Below, piece after piece: positions 1 through 6,089 of a stretch of 7,376 bases of DNA. The position numbers and the translations under genes were made by a program. Below the pieces are notes generated by a model. That model made no database searches. It worked only from the letters and a program-made list of their open reading frames with translations, and was not told the DNA's origin. Numbering within the stretch: position 1 is the stretch's first letter; every line of letters begins with the position of its first letter. Origin of the DNA: Pseudomonadota bacterium (GTDB lineage: Bacteria; Myxococcota_A; Polyangia; Polyangiales; Polyangiaceae); contig JAEWOQ010000205.1 in the NCBI GenBank assembly GCA_023460875.1, positions 1 through 7,376 on the forward strand. The letters run 5' to 3'.

Positions 1-1475
1 CGCCGGATCTCCTCGTCGCTCCGCCCCCGCCCCTCCGCCACCACACGGATGAAGTCGGCATAGACGGCCTCGAGCTCCCGCTCGAACGCCTCGCGCTCGT
101 CCGGGCGCAGCTTGCGCGCCGGGGAGAACATGTCGACCCGCTCCCCCCGCCGGATCGTCTCGAGCTGCACCCCCAGCCGTCCGAGGAGCTCGCCCGCGAC
201 AGGCTTGGTGGCGACGACACCGATCGATCCCGTCAGGGTGACGGGCTGAGCCACGATGCGCTGCGCTCCCACTCCAATCATGTACCCACCGCTCGCAGCG
301 ACGTCGCAGAAGTAGGCCACGACGGGCTTCACGGCGCGGACCTGCCGCACCGCTCGTAGGATGCGGGCCGACGCCAGTGCGCCGCCTCCCCTCGAGTCCA
401 CGTGGAGCAGGACAGCGCGGGCTCGTGGATCCTTGCGGGCCCGCTCGAGGGCGTGCACCAGCGGGCGCTCCGCGGCGACGACCGCCCCCGGCCGAGCCTC
501 GGACACGATGGCGCCATGCACATCGACCACGGCGACGTAGCTGCGGACTCGCCAAGGGATGAACCGAACTCGTCGGCGGCGCGCATAGGTCCCGATCTCG
601 ACGGGCTCCGGCCGCACGGGGACGCGGTGACCTCCCGCCCCTCCTGCTGGCAGCGCGTCTCCAGGCGCTTGGGGGGCCGTCGGCACACCGGGCCAGGCCA
701 GGAGGCGCTCCGTGAGCTCCTGGTCGGTCACGAGCGCGTCCACGATGCCCTGCGCCAACGCGCCCCGCGCAGGCCAGGGGCTCTGCTCGATCCACTCCAG
801 CGCCCGCGCGCGCTCCACGCGACGACCCGCGGCGAGGGCCGACACCCCATCTTCGAAGAGGTCGTCGAGGAGCTCTCCGAGCTGCTGTCGCTGCGGCTCA
901 CTCATGGTGCCGCGGGTCAGGTTCTCGGCGGCGGTCTTGTAGCGGCCGCGCGCGTATACCTCCGCCTCGACGCCGACCCGGTCGAGGGCGTCCTTGACGT
1001 AGGGCACCGACGCCGCGACGCCCAAGGGCGCGATGGACGCCGCGGGATCCATCCAGAGCGCGTCCGCGCCGGCCGCCACTGTGAGCTCTCGGAGAGAGGC
1101 GCCGTGGGGCAGATGGACGACCACGTGCTTGCCCCGGGCCCGTAGCCCCTCGAGCAGGTCCCGCAGGGAGCGCAGGCGCGCGGCTCCCCCGCCCACCGAC
1201 GCCAAGGTCACCAGCACCCCCCGCGCGCGCTCGTCGGAGGCCAGCTCATCGAGGACCTGCCCGAGCCGGTAGAGGTTCAGCTCTTGTTTCTGCCCGCGGG
1301 ACTTCAGGAGCTCTGCCCAGTGCTTGCGCGGTCGCGGAAGGTCGAGCAGCGGTCCGTCCACACGCAGGCGCACCCACCCAGCTCGCCCCGCCGCACGACG
1401 ACGCCGCCAGAGCCGCAACGGCAAGAACAACAACAAGAAGGTGTTCACCACCAGCGCGAAGATGAGCCGCAACAC
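1..1475 (-). CDS. sppA: Signal peptide peptidase SppA, long two-domain type (C-terminus cut by the window edge)
   Basis: A serine protease of family S49, expected to sit in the inner membrane and degrade signal peptides left after secretion. The frame is open for 491 codons to the left edge with no stop. Residues about 3-20 form a hydrophobic membrane anchor followed by an Arg-rich stretch. The N-terminal domain holds the GRYKTA motif with the expected general-base lysine K180. A Pro/Gly/Arg-rich linker spans about 262-310. The C-terminal domain holds the AASGGY nucleophile motif with S395, followed by TGSIGV. The Ser/Lys pair is split across two domains as in the E. coli 67-kDa type. One oddity is that the usual SPGG loop reads SRGGG at 361-365. 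The start is the GTG directly before the hydrophobic segment; its ribosome site is weak (a G-run touching the start). The frame stays open upstream to a TAA at 1662-1664, so a longer N-terminus (for example GTG at 1592) is possible. Identity is secure, the start less so. Confidence 0.93.
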   Translation of the reverse strand, partial: MLRLIFALVVNTFLLLFLPLRLWRRRRAAGRAGWVRLRVDGPLLDLPRPRKHWAELLKSRGQKQELNLYRLGQVLDELASDERARGVLVTLASVGGGAARLRSLRDLLEGLRARGKHVVVHLPHGASLRELTVAAGADALWMDPAASIAPLGVAASVPYVKDALDRVGVEAEVYARGRYKTAAENLTRGTMSEPQRQQLGELLDDLFEDGVSALAAGRRVERARALEWIEQSPWPARGALAQGIVDALVTDQELTERLLAWPGVPTAPQAPGDALPAGGAGGHRVPVRPEPVEIGTYARRRRVRFIPWRVRSYVAVVDVHGAIVSEARPGAVVAAERPLVHALERARKDPRARAVLLHVDSRGGGALASARILRAVRQVRAVKPVVAYFCDVAASGGYMIGVGAQRIVAQPVTLTGSIGVVATKPVAGELLGRLGVQLETIRRGERVDMFSPARKLRPDEREAFERELEAVYADFIRVVAEGRGRSDEEIR

Positions 1476-1493
1476 GCCCCCATTACAGCTGGG

Positions 1494-1543
1494 CCTGACC
1501 AGACCAGCAAACCTGACCAGGGCAAGCAAACCAGACCAGCAAA
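1494..1543. repeat. Three imperfect tandem copies of an 18-19 base motif upstream of sppA
   Basis: Copy 1 (1494-1511) and copy 2 (1512-1530) both begin CCTGACCAG and end AGCAAA. Copy 3 (1531-1543) is shortened to CCAGACCAGCAAA. In addition, the 15-mer CCAGACCAGCAAACC occurs exactly at 1499-1513 and 1531-1545, 32 bases apart. The array lies 19-68 bases upstream of the chosen sppA start, inside the spacer between divergent genes, and is less GC-rich than its surroundings. It could be a set of protein-binding sites at the sppA promoter, or a product of replication slippage. If sppA really starts further upstream it would be coding. Confidence 0.6.
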
Positions 1544-1666
1544 CCCGAAACCTCCAGCAGAGCAGCGGCGACGAGATGCCTCGCCAGAACACGCCGCGCA
1601 GACAGCGCGCGGACTCCAGCAGGCCGGCGCTGGCGACGTCCGGGGGACCTGCTAGTATGAGTTAGA

Positions 1667-1921
1667 GTGGCCCGTGCTTTTTCTCGTACTCGGTTGGGAT
1701 TCCTGGGGGTCGTGACCCTCCTGGGGAGCGCTGCGTGCGCCGCTCGCCCGGTCCCACCCCCCGAGCCTCCTCCGAAGCAGGCCCATCAGGAGGAGACCAA
1801 GGAGCGCACCCGGGTCCCGCACGTCGCGCCCCCCCCAGCCTATGGGAACAAGGTCGTCCAGGCGCCCCCCACCACGACGGCGAACGCGTCGTCTTCGGTG
1901 GCCCCTTCCGGGAATCTCTGA
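1667..1921 (+). CDS. Small putative lipoprotein, proline-rich, function unknown
   Basis: An 84-residue protein from a GTG start. Residues 4-9 include Arg 7 and 9, residues 10-20 are hydrophobic, and GSAAC at 20-24 is a permissive lipobox, so C24 would be the lipidated residue. Serine at -3 is less usual than leucine, so cleavage by ordinary signal peptidase I is an alternative. The mature part is low-complexity: PPPEPPPK, then a charged segment (HQEETKER), then Pro/Thr/Ser, with no recognisable domain. It resembles a short tethered linker at a membrane. The start region has no clear Shine-Dalgarno; a TAGTAT sequence at 1653-1658 could be a -10 box for a transcript with almost no leader, but no matching -35 was found. 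It is divergent from sppA and convergent with the larger lipoprotein gene. Codon choice after the first dozen codons looks coding (mostly G/C third positions). No relatives are recognised. Confidence 0.6.
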   Translation: MARAFSRTRLGFLGVVTLLGSAACAARPVPPPEPPPKQAHQEETKERTRVPHVAPPPAYGNKVVQAPPTTTANASSSVAPSGNL

Positions 1922-1953
1922 GGAGCGCGCCTGGAGCACGGCCTTGCCTCGAG

Positions 1954-2024
1954 ACGACTCAGCCGACGCCAGCTCCGGGTGAGACAACGACTCAGGCTCG
2001 ATGCAGCCAGCGGCTCGATGCAGC
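1954..2024. repeat. Two short direct-repeat pairs in the convergent spacer
   Basis: ACGACTCAG occurs at 1954-1962 and 1987-1995, each preceded by GAGAC within a few bases. GGCTCGATGCAGC occurs at 1995-2007 and 2012-2024, 17 bases apart, abutting the stop of the minus-strand lipoprotein gene. The whole spacer (1922-2024) holds no credible gene and no stem-loop followed by a T-run on either strand. The repeats may be slippage products; no function is evident. Confidence 0.45.
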
Positions 2025-3155
2025 TCAGCGCACGTAGGCCGGGACGCGTACCCAGTTGGCGCCCCCGCGGTTGTCCCGCACCACCGCCCAGATCCGTAGG
2101 GGTCCCGGCTCCCGCGGCGCGAAGAACTTCGTCGAGTAGTCGTCATTCCAGCCGGTCTCACTGTCGTTCAGGAGGCGCAGATCCGAGCGGAGCGCTCCCC
2201 GATCGACGAAGTAGCTGATCCACATCGCCTCTTCGATGTCTCGCCCGAAGACCTCCTGGGCGATCACGTTCTGCTCCACGTTGAGCTCCGGCAGGAGCAC
2301 GGGGCGGAGATCCACCTCCGGGCAGCTCGGGTCGCCGTCGGCGGCGCAAGCGTCGATGCACGCCACCCCAGGCTCGCAGCCCGTGAGCTCCGGGACCGGG
2401 AACGGCGTGCGGCAGGGCTCGTCGTCTGTGCCTTCGTCGAGGCACACGCACCCTTCGCCGACGCAGTCGGCCTCGACGTCGACCCCGTCGATCTGGAACA
2501 CGGCGCCGCTCTCCTCGTCGCCGAGGACGGGGTTGGCGTTGCGGTAGCGCTCCTCTGCGTAGCTGTACACGGACGAATACCCGACGACGTAGTCGCCCGG
2601 CGCCGCGGGCTCCCCCGTACGCGGATCGAGGCAGTAAGGCAGCGCGCTGCCCAGGTCGTCGATCTGGCCACGGCGCAGCCGCAGGCTCCAGCCCTCCCAG
2701 TCCAGCTGCCCGGCGCACACCCCGAAGAAGACGATGCTCAGGCCGTGGCGGGGTTGACCCGGCACCGGCGGCGTCTCCCGGATGGGCGCGCTCTGGGTGA
2801 CGAAGCGATCTCCCTGCGCCAGGAGCCGATTCGGCCCCTGCCCCTCTCCGTCGTCCTCGTCGCCCGGATCCCCGAGCGCCTCGAGCCACTGCGGGAAGCA
2901 GCCCGCGTAGATGTCCCCGGGAGGGTTGTTGCACCCGCCGATCCAGAAGCGCTCCGTCTCCCGCGGCGTATCGCCGGCCGCGTCCTCCCAGAGCAGGCGG
3001 AACTCGACGTCCGTCTCCGGCGCCGCGTAGGGGACATCCTTCTGCACCCCGATCACGCGCAGCCCCGTGACCTCACTGATCCGCTCGAGCTCTGGGCCGC
3101 ACCCTCCCAACGGCAAGGTCAGGGCGAAGCTCATCCAGACGAGACGCGCTTTCAT
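2025..3155 (-). CDS. Cysteine-rich outer-membrane lipoprotein, partner of the TonB-dependent receptor
   Basis: A 376-residue predicted lipoprotein of unknown function. The signal peptide ends in the canonical lipobox LGGC with lipidated C19; +2 is Gly, so there is no Asp inner-membrane retention signal and the outer membrane is likely. After the signal come GLRVIGVQKDVPYAAPETDV and WIGGC at 71-75, typical of secreted Ig-like domains in myxobacterial proteins. The C-terminal RIWAVVRDNRGGANW (354-368) looks like a closing Ig-type strand pair. The mature part has 12 further cysteines at 75, 86, 147, 175, 231, 236, 238, 248, 260, 266, 270 and 278; eight fall within 48 residues (231-278) in an Asp/Glu-rich segment, suggesting a disulfide-stapled insert. 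The ATG overlaps the receptor's TGA by one base (TGATG), so the two are translationally coupled. A role in ligand capture or receptor assembly is inferred from context only. Confidence 0.88.
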   Translation of the reverse strand: MKARLVWMSFALTLPLGGCGPELERISEVTGLRVIGVQKDVPYAAPETDVEFRLLWEDAAGDTPRETERFWIGGCNNPPGDIYAGCFPQWLEALGDPGDEDDGEGQGPNRLLAQGDRFVTQSAPIRETPPVPGQPRHGLSIVFFGVCAGQLDWEGWSLRLRRGQIDDLGSALPYCLDPRTGEPAAPGDYVVGYSSVYSYAEERYRNANPVLGDEESGAVFQIDGVDVEADCVGEGCVCLDEGTDDEPCRTPFPVPELTGCEPGVACIDACAADGDPSCPEVDLRPVLLPELNVEQNVIAQEVFGRDIEEAMWISYFVDRGALRSDLRLLNDSETGWNDDYSTKFFAPREPGPLRIWAVVRDNRGGANWVRVPAYVR

Positions 3156-5899
3156 CAGAACTCCCCTCGCACGCCGATGGACGGAATGATGGGCAGCCCC
3201 GTCTGGTACCCCCGCTGCGTGTAGTTGTAGTTGTACACGAAGCCTTCGGTGGCGGGATTGTTGTAGACGTTCTGCACGTCCAGGTAGGTGGACAGACGCC
3301 AGGTCTCGAACTGCCAACGCTTGTCGAGGCGCACGTCCAGATTGTGGAACACCGGCATGCGCTCGCTGTAGGGGGTCCCCTGCTGGGCCACGTAGGTCCC
3401 CGCGTCCGCAGCGTACAGGGCGGAGAGCCCCGGATGGGCGATGACCGGCGTCTGCAGCGGCCCTGACACGACGCGGAAGCGCGCCCCCACCTCCCAACCT
3501 CGGCCGAGCCGATAACTGCCAAGGACGATCAGGTTGTGGGTCTGATCGTACTGAAACAAGCGCTCTTCTTCCGCGGGAGACTCCCGCCGCGTGCTCCGCG
3601 ACACCGTGTAGGCGAGCCAACCGAAGAAGCGTTCGTCGGGGTTGTACTTGAGCAGCGTCTCTAGGCCGATGACCTCGCCGGACCCGGTGTTGCCGTACAC
3701 GAAATTGCCCTGCGCGCCGGGCACCCGACTCACCAGGTTGCTCATGTCCTTGTAGAAGCCCTCGACGCTCAGCAGGACCTGCTCCGACAGGCCTTGCTCG
3801 ACGCCGACCGCGTAGTGCATCGCGCGATTGGACTGGAGGAAGGGGGTCCCGAAGACGGGGTTCGTCTCCTGGAACTCGGGGGGCTGCGCGAACAGCCCTA
3901 CCCCGCCCTTGAGGGTGGTGCCGAGGGCCTTCCCTCCCCAGAAGCCGTCCTCCGGGAGCACCAAGGCATAACGAGCGTTGAGGCGCGGGCTGAGATCCGC
4001 GCGCCCGCTGTCACGGGCGTAGTCGATGCGCGCCCCAGGCACGACCCGCAAGCGCTTCGTGGGTTGCCACTCCAGATCCGTGTACCACGCCGGGCGATAA
4101 GCGAAGCCCGTCTCGGCCGTCTCGAGGGGCTGCTGGCTCACGAGGGGGCCCGGGTTCGGCTCGCCGGGGCGCGGCGGCTGCGGTGCCCGGACCACGGTCT
4201 CGTAGGGGGCGAGCAAAAAATCGACGCCGACGTTCCACCGTGCAGTGTCGCTGATTTTGAAGCCGACCTCGCTGCGACCCATGATCGGGTACTGGGTCAG
4301 ATCGAAGGCCAGGTTCCCGCCTACGCCAAAGTCGAGGCGGATCTTGCCGACGGAGACCATCGTGTCGAGGGTGACCTTCGGAGAGAGCTCCTTCTGATAG
4401 AGGATTTGCCCCTGATAGAAGGCCGTCCCGAAGCGCAGGTTGCCGCCGAAGCCTGGCTCCTGAGCCGCCGGATCCTTGAACACCGCCTGGAAGCGATCGT
4501 CGGAGCCGTAGAAGCGCAGGCTCAGCTTGTCGCCGGGTCCAGCGTTCCGATCGACGATCACCTGATAGTCGTAGTAGACCGGCGCGCTGGTGACGCTCGC
4601 CCCACCCGCGTCCAGGGCAGGGCCCAACCAGCTGTCGATCCAGCTCCGCCGCCCTGCGACGGCGAAGCTCCACTCCTTGCTCTTGCCGACGGGACCCTGG
4701 AGCAGGAAGCGCCCGTCGATCAGATCGAGCTGCGCCATCCCGTGATAGCAGCCAGTCACCGGCGCGCCGCTCGGAGTCGACAGCGGCTCACCGTAGGGGC
4801 CGTAGCACTCGGTGTTCGGGGAGCGCAGGCTGACGTCCACGATGCCGCCCATCACTCGGCCGTAGCGCACCGAGAAGTTGCCCGGGTAGAAGTCGATGCG
4901 ATCGAGCAGCTCCGTGGGCACGACGCTCGAGAGCCCGCCGAAGTGGTAGATGAGGGGCACGTTCGCGCCGTTCACGAACGTCTGAGTGTCCTGGGGCGCC
5001 GAGCCGCGGACGATCAACAAGCCCGCGAGACCCGGGGGGCGCGCGACCCCGGGCAGGCTCTGGAGGGAGCGCAGCGCGTCACCGCCCGTCCCTGGGACGC
5101 GCTCGATCTCCCGGCGCTGCAGCACGCGGCGGGTCACCTCTCGCGGTGGACGCTCCCCCGCGACCACGATCTCCATCTCGTCGCTGGCTGGCGCGAGGCG
5201 GTACACGACGTCCGTGGCCTCCCCGGCGACGACCTCTTCTTCCAGCTGCAGCGGCGTGAAGCCGTCGAGGCTCACCTCGACCCGATAAGGACCCGCGGGG
5301 AGGTTCTCGAGCCGCCAGCGGCCTTGATCGTCCGTCCGCGCGGGATAGACGGCCCCGGAGGCGTCCGTCACGGTGATCGACACGCCCGGCAGCGGCACGT
5401 CTGCGCCGCTCACCAGCAGCTCGCCCCCCAGCTCTCCGAGGGTCGGCACCTCGGGCTCCTCTGCGTCCACCACCTCGTCGACGGTGAAGTTGTACTCGAA
5501 GCCGATGCGGACCGTCCGCGGCACACCATCGACGGTCGCCGGCTCGAAGCGGAGCTGGAGAGCCGCGGTCCGAGCGGCCTCGTCGAAGCCGTGCCCCATG
5601 GGGTCCACGACCTCCGCCTCGGTGACCGCTCCCGTCTCGCTCACGGTGATCACCAACCGCACCTGCGCCTCCAGGCCCTGCTCGAAGGCGTCCGGCGGAT
5701 ACATGGGCGGCTCGTAGTGGACGAGCTCCGGGGCGACGACGCGCGGCTTGCCCTCCCCCTCTTGGGTGGACGTGTCCGCGGGCGCTCGTTGCTCCCCCGC
5801 TCCGTGTCCTTCTGCCTGCGCGAAGGCGGGCGATGTGCCCACGAGGAGGGACAGGCACACCAGGGCGAGCCGAGGAGATGAATAAAGCGGGCGTGCCAC
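3155..5899 (-). CDS. TonB-dependent outer-membrane receptor with N-terminal TonB-C-like and carboxypeptidase-regulatory-like domains
   Basis: A 914-residue outer-membrane receptor for energised uptake; the substrate is unknown. Domains in order: signal peptide 1-27 (hydrophobic 11-22, cleavage AFA|QA); an acidic linker; a TonB C-terminal-like domain at about 63-140 (YPPDAFEQGL, then VSETGAVTEAEVVDP, DEAARTAAL, FEPATVDGVP); a beta-sandwich of the carboxypeptidase-regulatory type at about 157-236 (GVSITVTDASG, DDQGRWRLENLPAGPYRVEV, DGF); a TonB-box-like EMEIVV at 241-246; a plug at about 254-358 (DALRSLQSLPGV, IVRGSAPQDTQTFVNG, YGRVMGG); then a beta-barrel ending in Phe, the usual outer-membrane assembly signal. 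The mature chain has only two cysteines, C365 and C384. The GTG start was chosen because GAGG sits 7 bases upstream and the signal peptide follows at once; a GTG at 5944 would add 15 non-hydrophobic residues. It is the first gene of an operon with the downstream lipoprotein. The family call is secure. Confidence 0.93.
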   Translation of the reverse strand: MARPLYSSPRLALVCLSLLVGTSPAFAQAEGHGAGEQRAPADTSTQEGEGKPRVVAPELVHYEPPMYPPDAFEQGLEAQVRLVITVSETGAVTEAEVVDPMGHGFDEAARTAALQLRFEPATVDGVPRTVRIGFEYNFTVDEVVDAEEPEVPTLGELGGELLVSGADVPLPGVSITVTDASGAVYPARTDDQGRWRLENLPAGPYRVEVSLDGFTPLQLEEEVVAGEATDVVYRLAPASDEMEIVVAGERPPREVTRRVLQRREIERVPGTGGDALRSLQSLPGVARPPGLAGLLIVRGSAPQDTQTFVNGANVPLIYHFGGLSSVVPTELLDRIDFYPGNFSVRYGRVMGGIVDVSLRSPNTECYGPYGEPLSTPSGAPVTGCYHGMAQLDLIDGRFLLQGPVGKSKEWSFAVAGRRSWIDSWLGPALDAGGASVTSAPVYYDYQVIVDRNAGPGDKLSLRFYGSDDRFQAVFKDPAAQEPGFGGNLRFGTAFYQGQILYQKELSPKVTLDTMVSVGKIRLDFGVGGNLAFDLTQYPIMGRSEVGFKISDTARWNVGVDFLLAPYETVVRAPQPPRPGEPNPGPLVSQQPLETAETGFAYRPAWYTDLEWQPTKRLRVVPGARIDYARDSGRADLSPRLNARYALVLPEDGFWGGKALGTTLKGGVGLFAQPPEFQETNPVFGTPFLQSNRAMHYAVGVEQGLSEQVLLSVEGFYKDMSNLVSRVPGAQGNFVYGNTGSGEVIGLETLLKYNPDERFFGWLAYTVSRSTRRESPAEEERLFQYDQTHNLIVLGSYRLGRGWEVGARFRVVSGPLQTPVIAHPGLSALYAADAGTYVAQQGTPYSERMPVFHNLDVRLDKRWQFETWRLSTYLDVQNVYNNPATEGFVYNYNYTQRGYQTGLPIIPSIGVRGEF
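3161..3168 (-). promoter_or_regulatory. Ribosome binding site of the lipoprotein, inside the receptor's last codons
   Basis: On the minus strand GAGGGGAG lies 5 bases before the ATG of the lipoprotein and overlaps the final Arg-Gly-Glu codons of the receptor. With the TGATG stop-start overlap it supports coupled translation of the pair and fixes the lipoprotein start. Confidence 0.75.
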
Positions 5900-5904
5900 C
5901 AAAA

Positions 5905-5910
5905 GTCCTC
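5905..5910 (-). promoter_or_regulatory. Ribosome binding site of the TonB-dependent receptor
   Basis: GAGGAC on the minus strand, with GAGG seven bases before the GTG at 5899. It decides between this start and the upstream in-frame GTG at 5944, which would place the sequence inside the coding region. Confidence 0.65.
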
Positions 5911-5993
5911 GATCAGCCAGGCCCACGCAGACCTGCGCTGGCACCGCCTAGCGCGTCGAGGGCCCTCAAGGCAAGAGCTCAGCCCACGGAGCG

Positions 5994-6023
5994 CCCGCCC
6001 CCGCTGCCCCCGCCATCACCCCC
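5994..6023 (-). other. Four-tract G-run motif (putative G-quadruplex) in the divergent spacer
   Basis: Read on the minus strand, G-runs of 5, 5, 5 and 3 are separated by loops of 7 (TGATGGC), 4 (CAGC) and 1 (C) bases. This meets the standard pattern of four runs of at least three G with loops of 1-7. It lies 95-124 bases upstream of the receptor start and 67-96 bases upstream of xthA. On this strand it would be in the non-template strand for the receptor and the template strand for xthA. A further six-G run lies at 6049-6054. High base GC makes chance occurrence possible. Elsewhere in the 190-base spacer only a 10-base palindrome, GAGGGCCCTC (5958-5967), stands out; no convincing -35/-10 pair was found. 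Confidence 0.55.
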
Positions 6024-6077
6024 ATTTCGCGGCTGGCCCGCAGCTCGGCCCCCCCTTGAGCTCCTGGCTACCGCTGT

Positions 6078-6084
6078 TAAGGAG
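6078..6084 (+). promoter_or_regulatory. Ribosome binding site of xthA
   Basis: TAAGGAG, a near-perfect Shine-Dalgarno sequence, five bases before the ATG at 6090. It settles the xthA start. Confidence 0.8.
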
Positions 6085-6089
6085 CCCCC

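Noticed and set aside
402..1145. A 247-codon plus-strand open frame antisense to sppA
   Set aside because: It overlaps conserved SppA catalytic regions in the opposite strand and has no domain or ribosome site.
1494..1545. CRISPR array for the tandem motif
   Set aside because: Units are 18-19 bases, adjacent and imperfect, with no spacers of regular length and no cas genes nearby.
1284..1655. Gln/Pro-rich plus-strand open frame of 123 codons leading into the mini-lipoprotein
   Set aside because: Low-complexity translation, antisense to the sppA start and the repeat array, no ribosome site.
1652..2161. A 169-codon minus-strand open frame spanning the mini-lipoprotein, the spacer and the end of the large lipoprotein gene
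   Set aside because: It is Arg/Gly-rich, lacks a ribosome site and crosses a supported gene end; its overlap with two better candidates makes it a chance frame. It does leave some doubt about the mini-lipoprotein, reflected in that confidence.
3156..3620. In-frame extension of the lipoprotein gene 155 codons upstream
   Set aside because: The extension runs in a second frame through the receptor's barrel end and is Arg/Ala-rich. The internal ATG has a strong ribosome site and is directly followed by a proper lipobox signal peptide.
3794..5881. A 695-codon open frame on the plus strand, antisense to the receptor
   Set aside because: It is the mirror frame of a high-GC gene: Arg/Asp/His-rich, low complexity, no domain, and completely inside a receptor with clear domains on the other strand.
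5900..5944. Longer receptor start at GTG 5944
   Set aside because: It would add 15 residues before an already good signal peptide and would bury the GAGGAC ribosome site.
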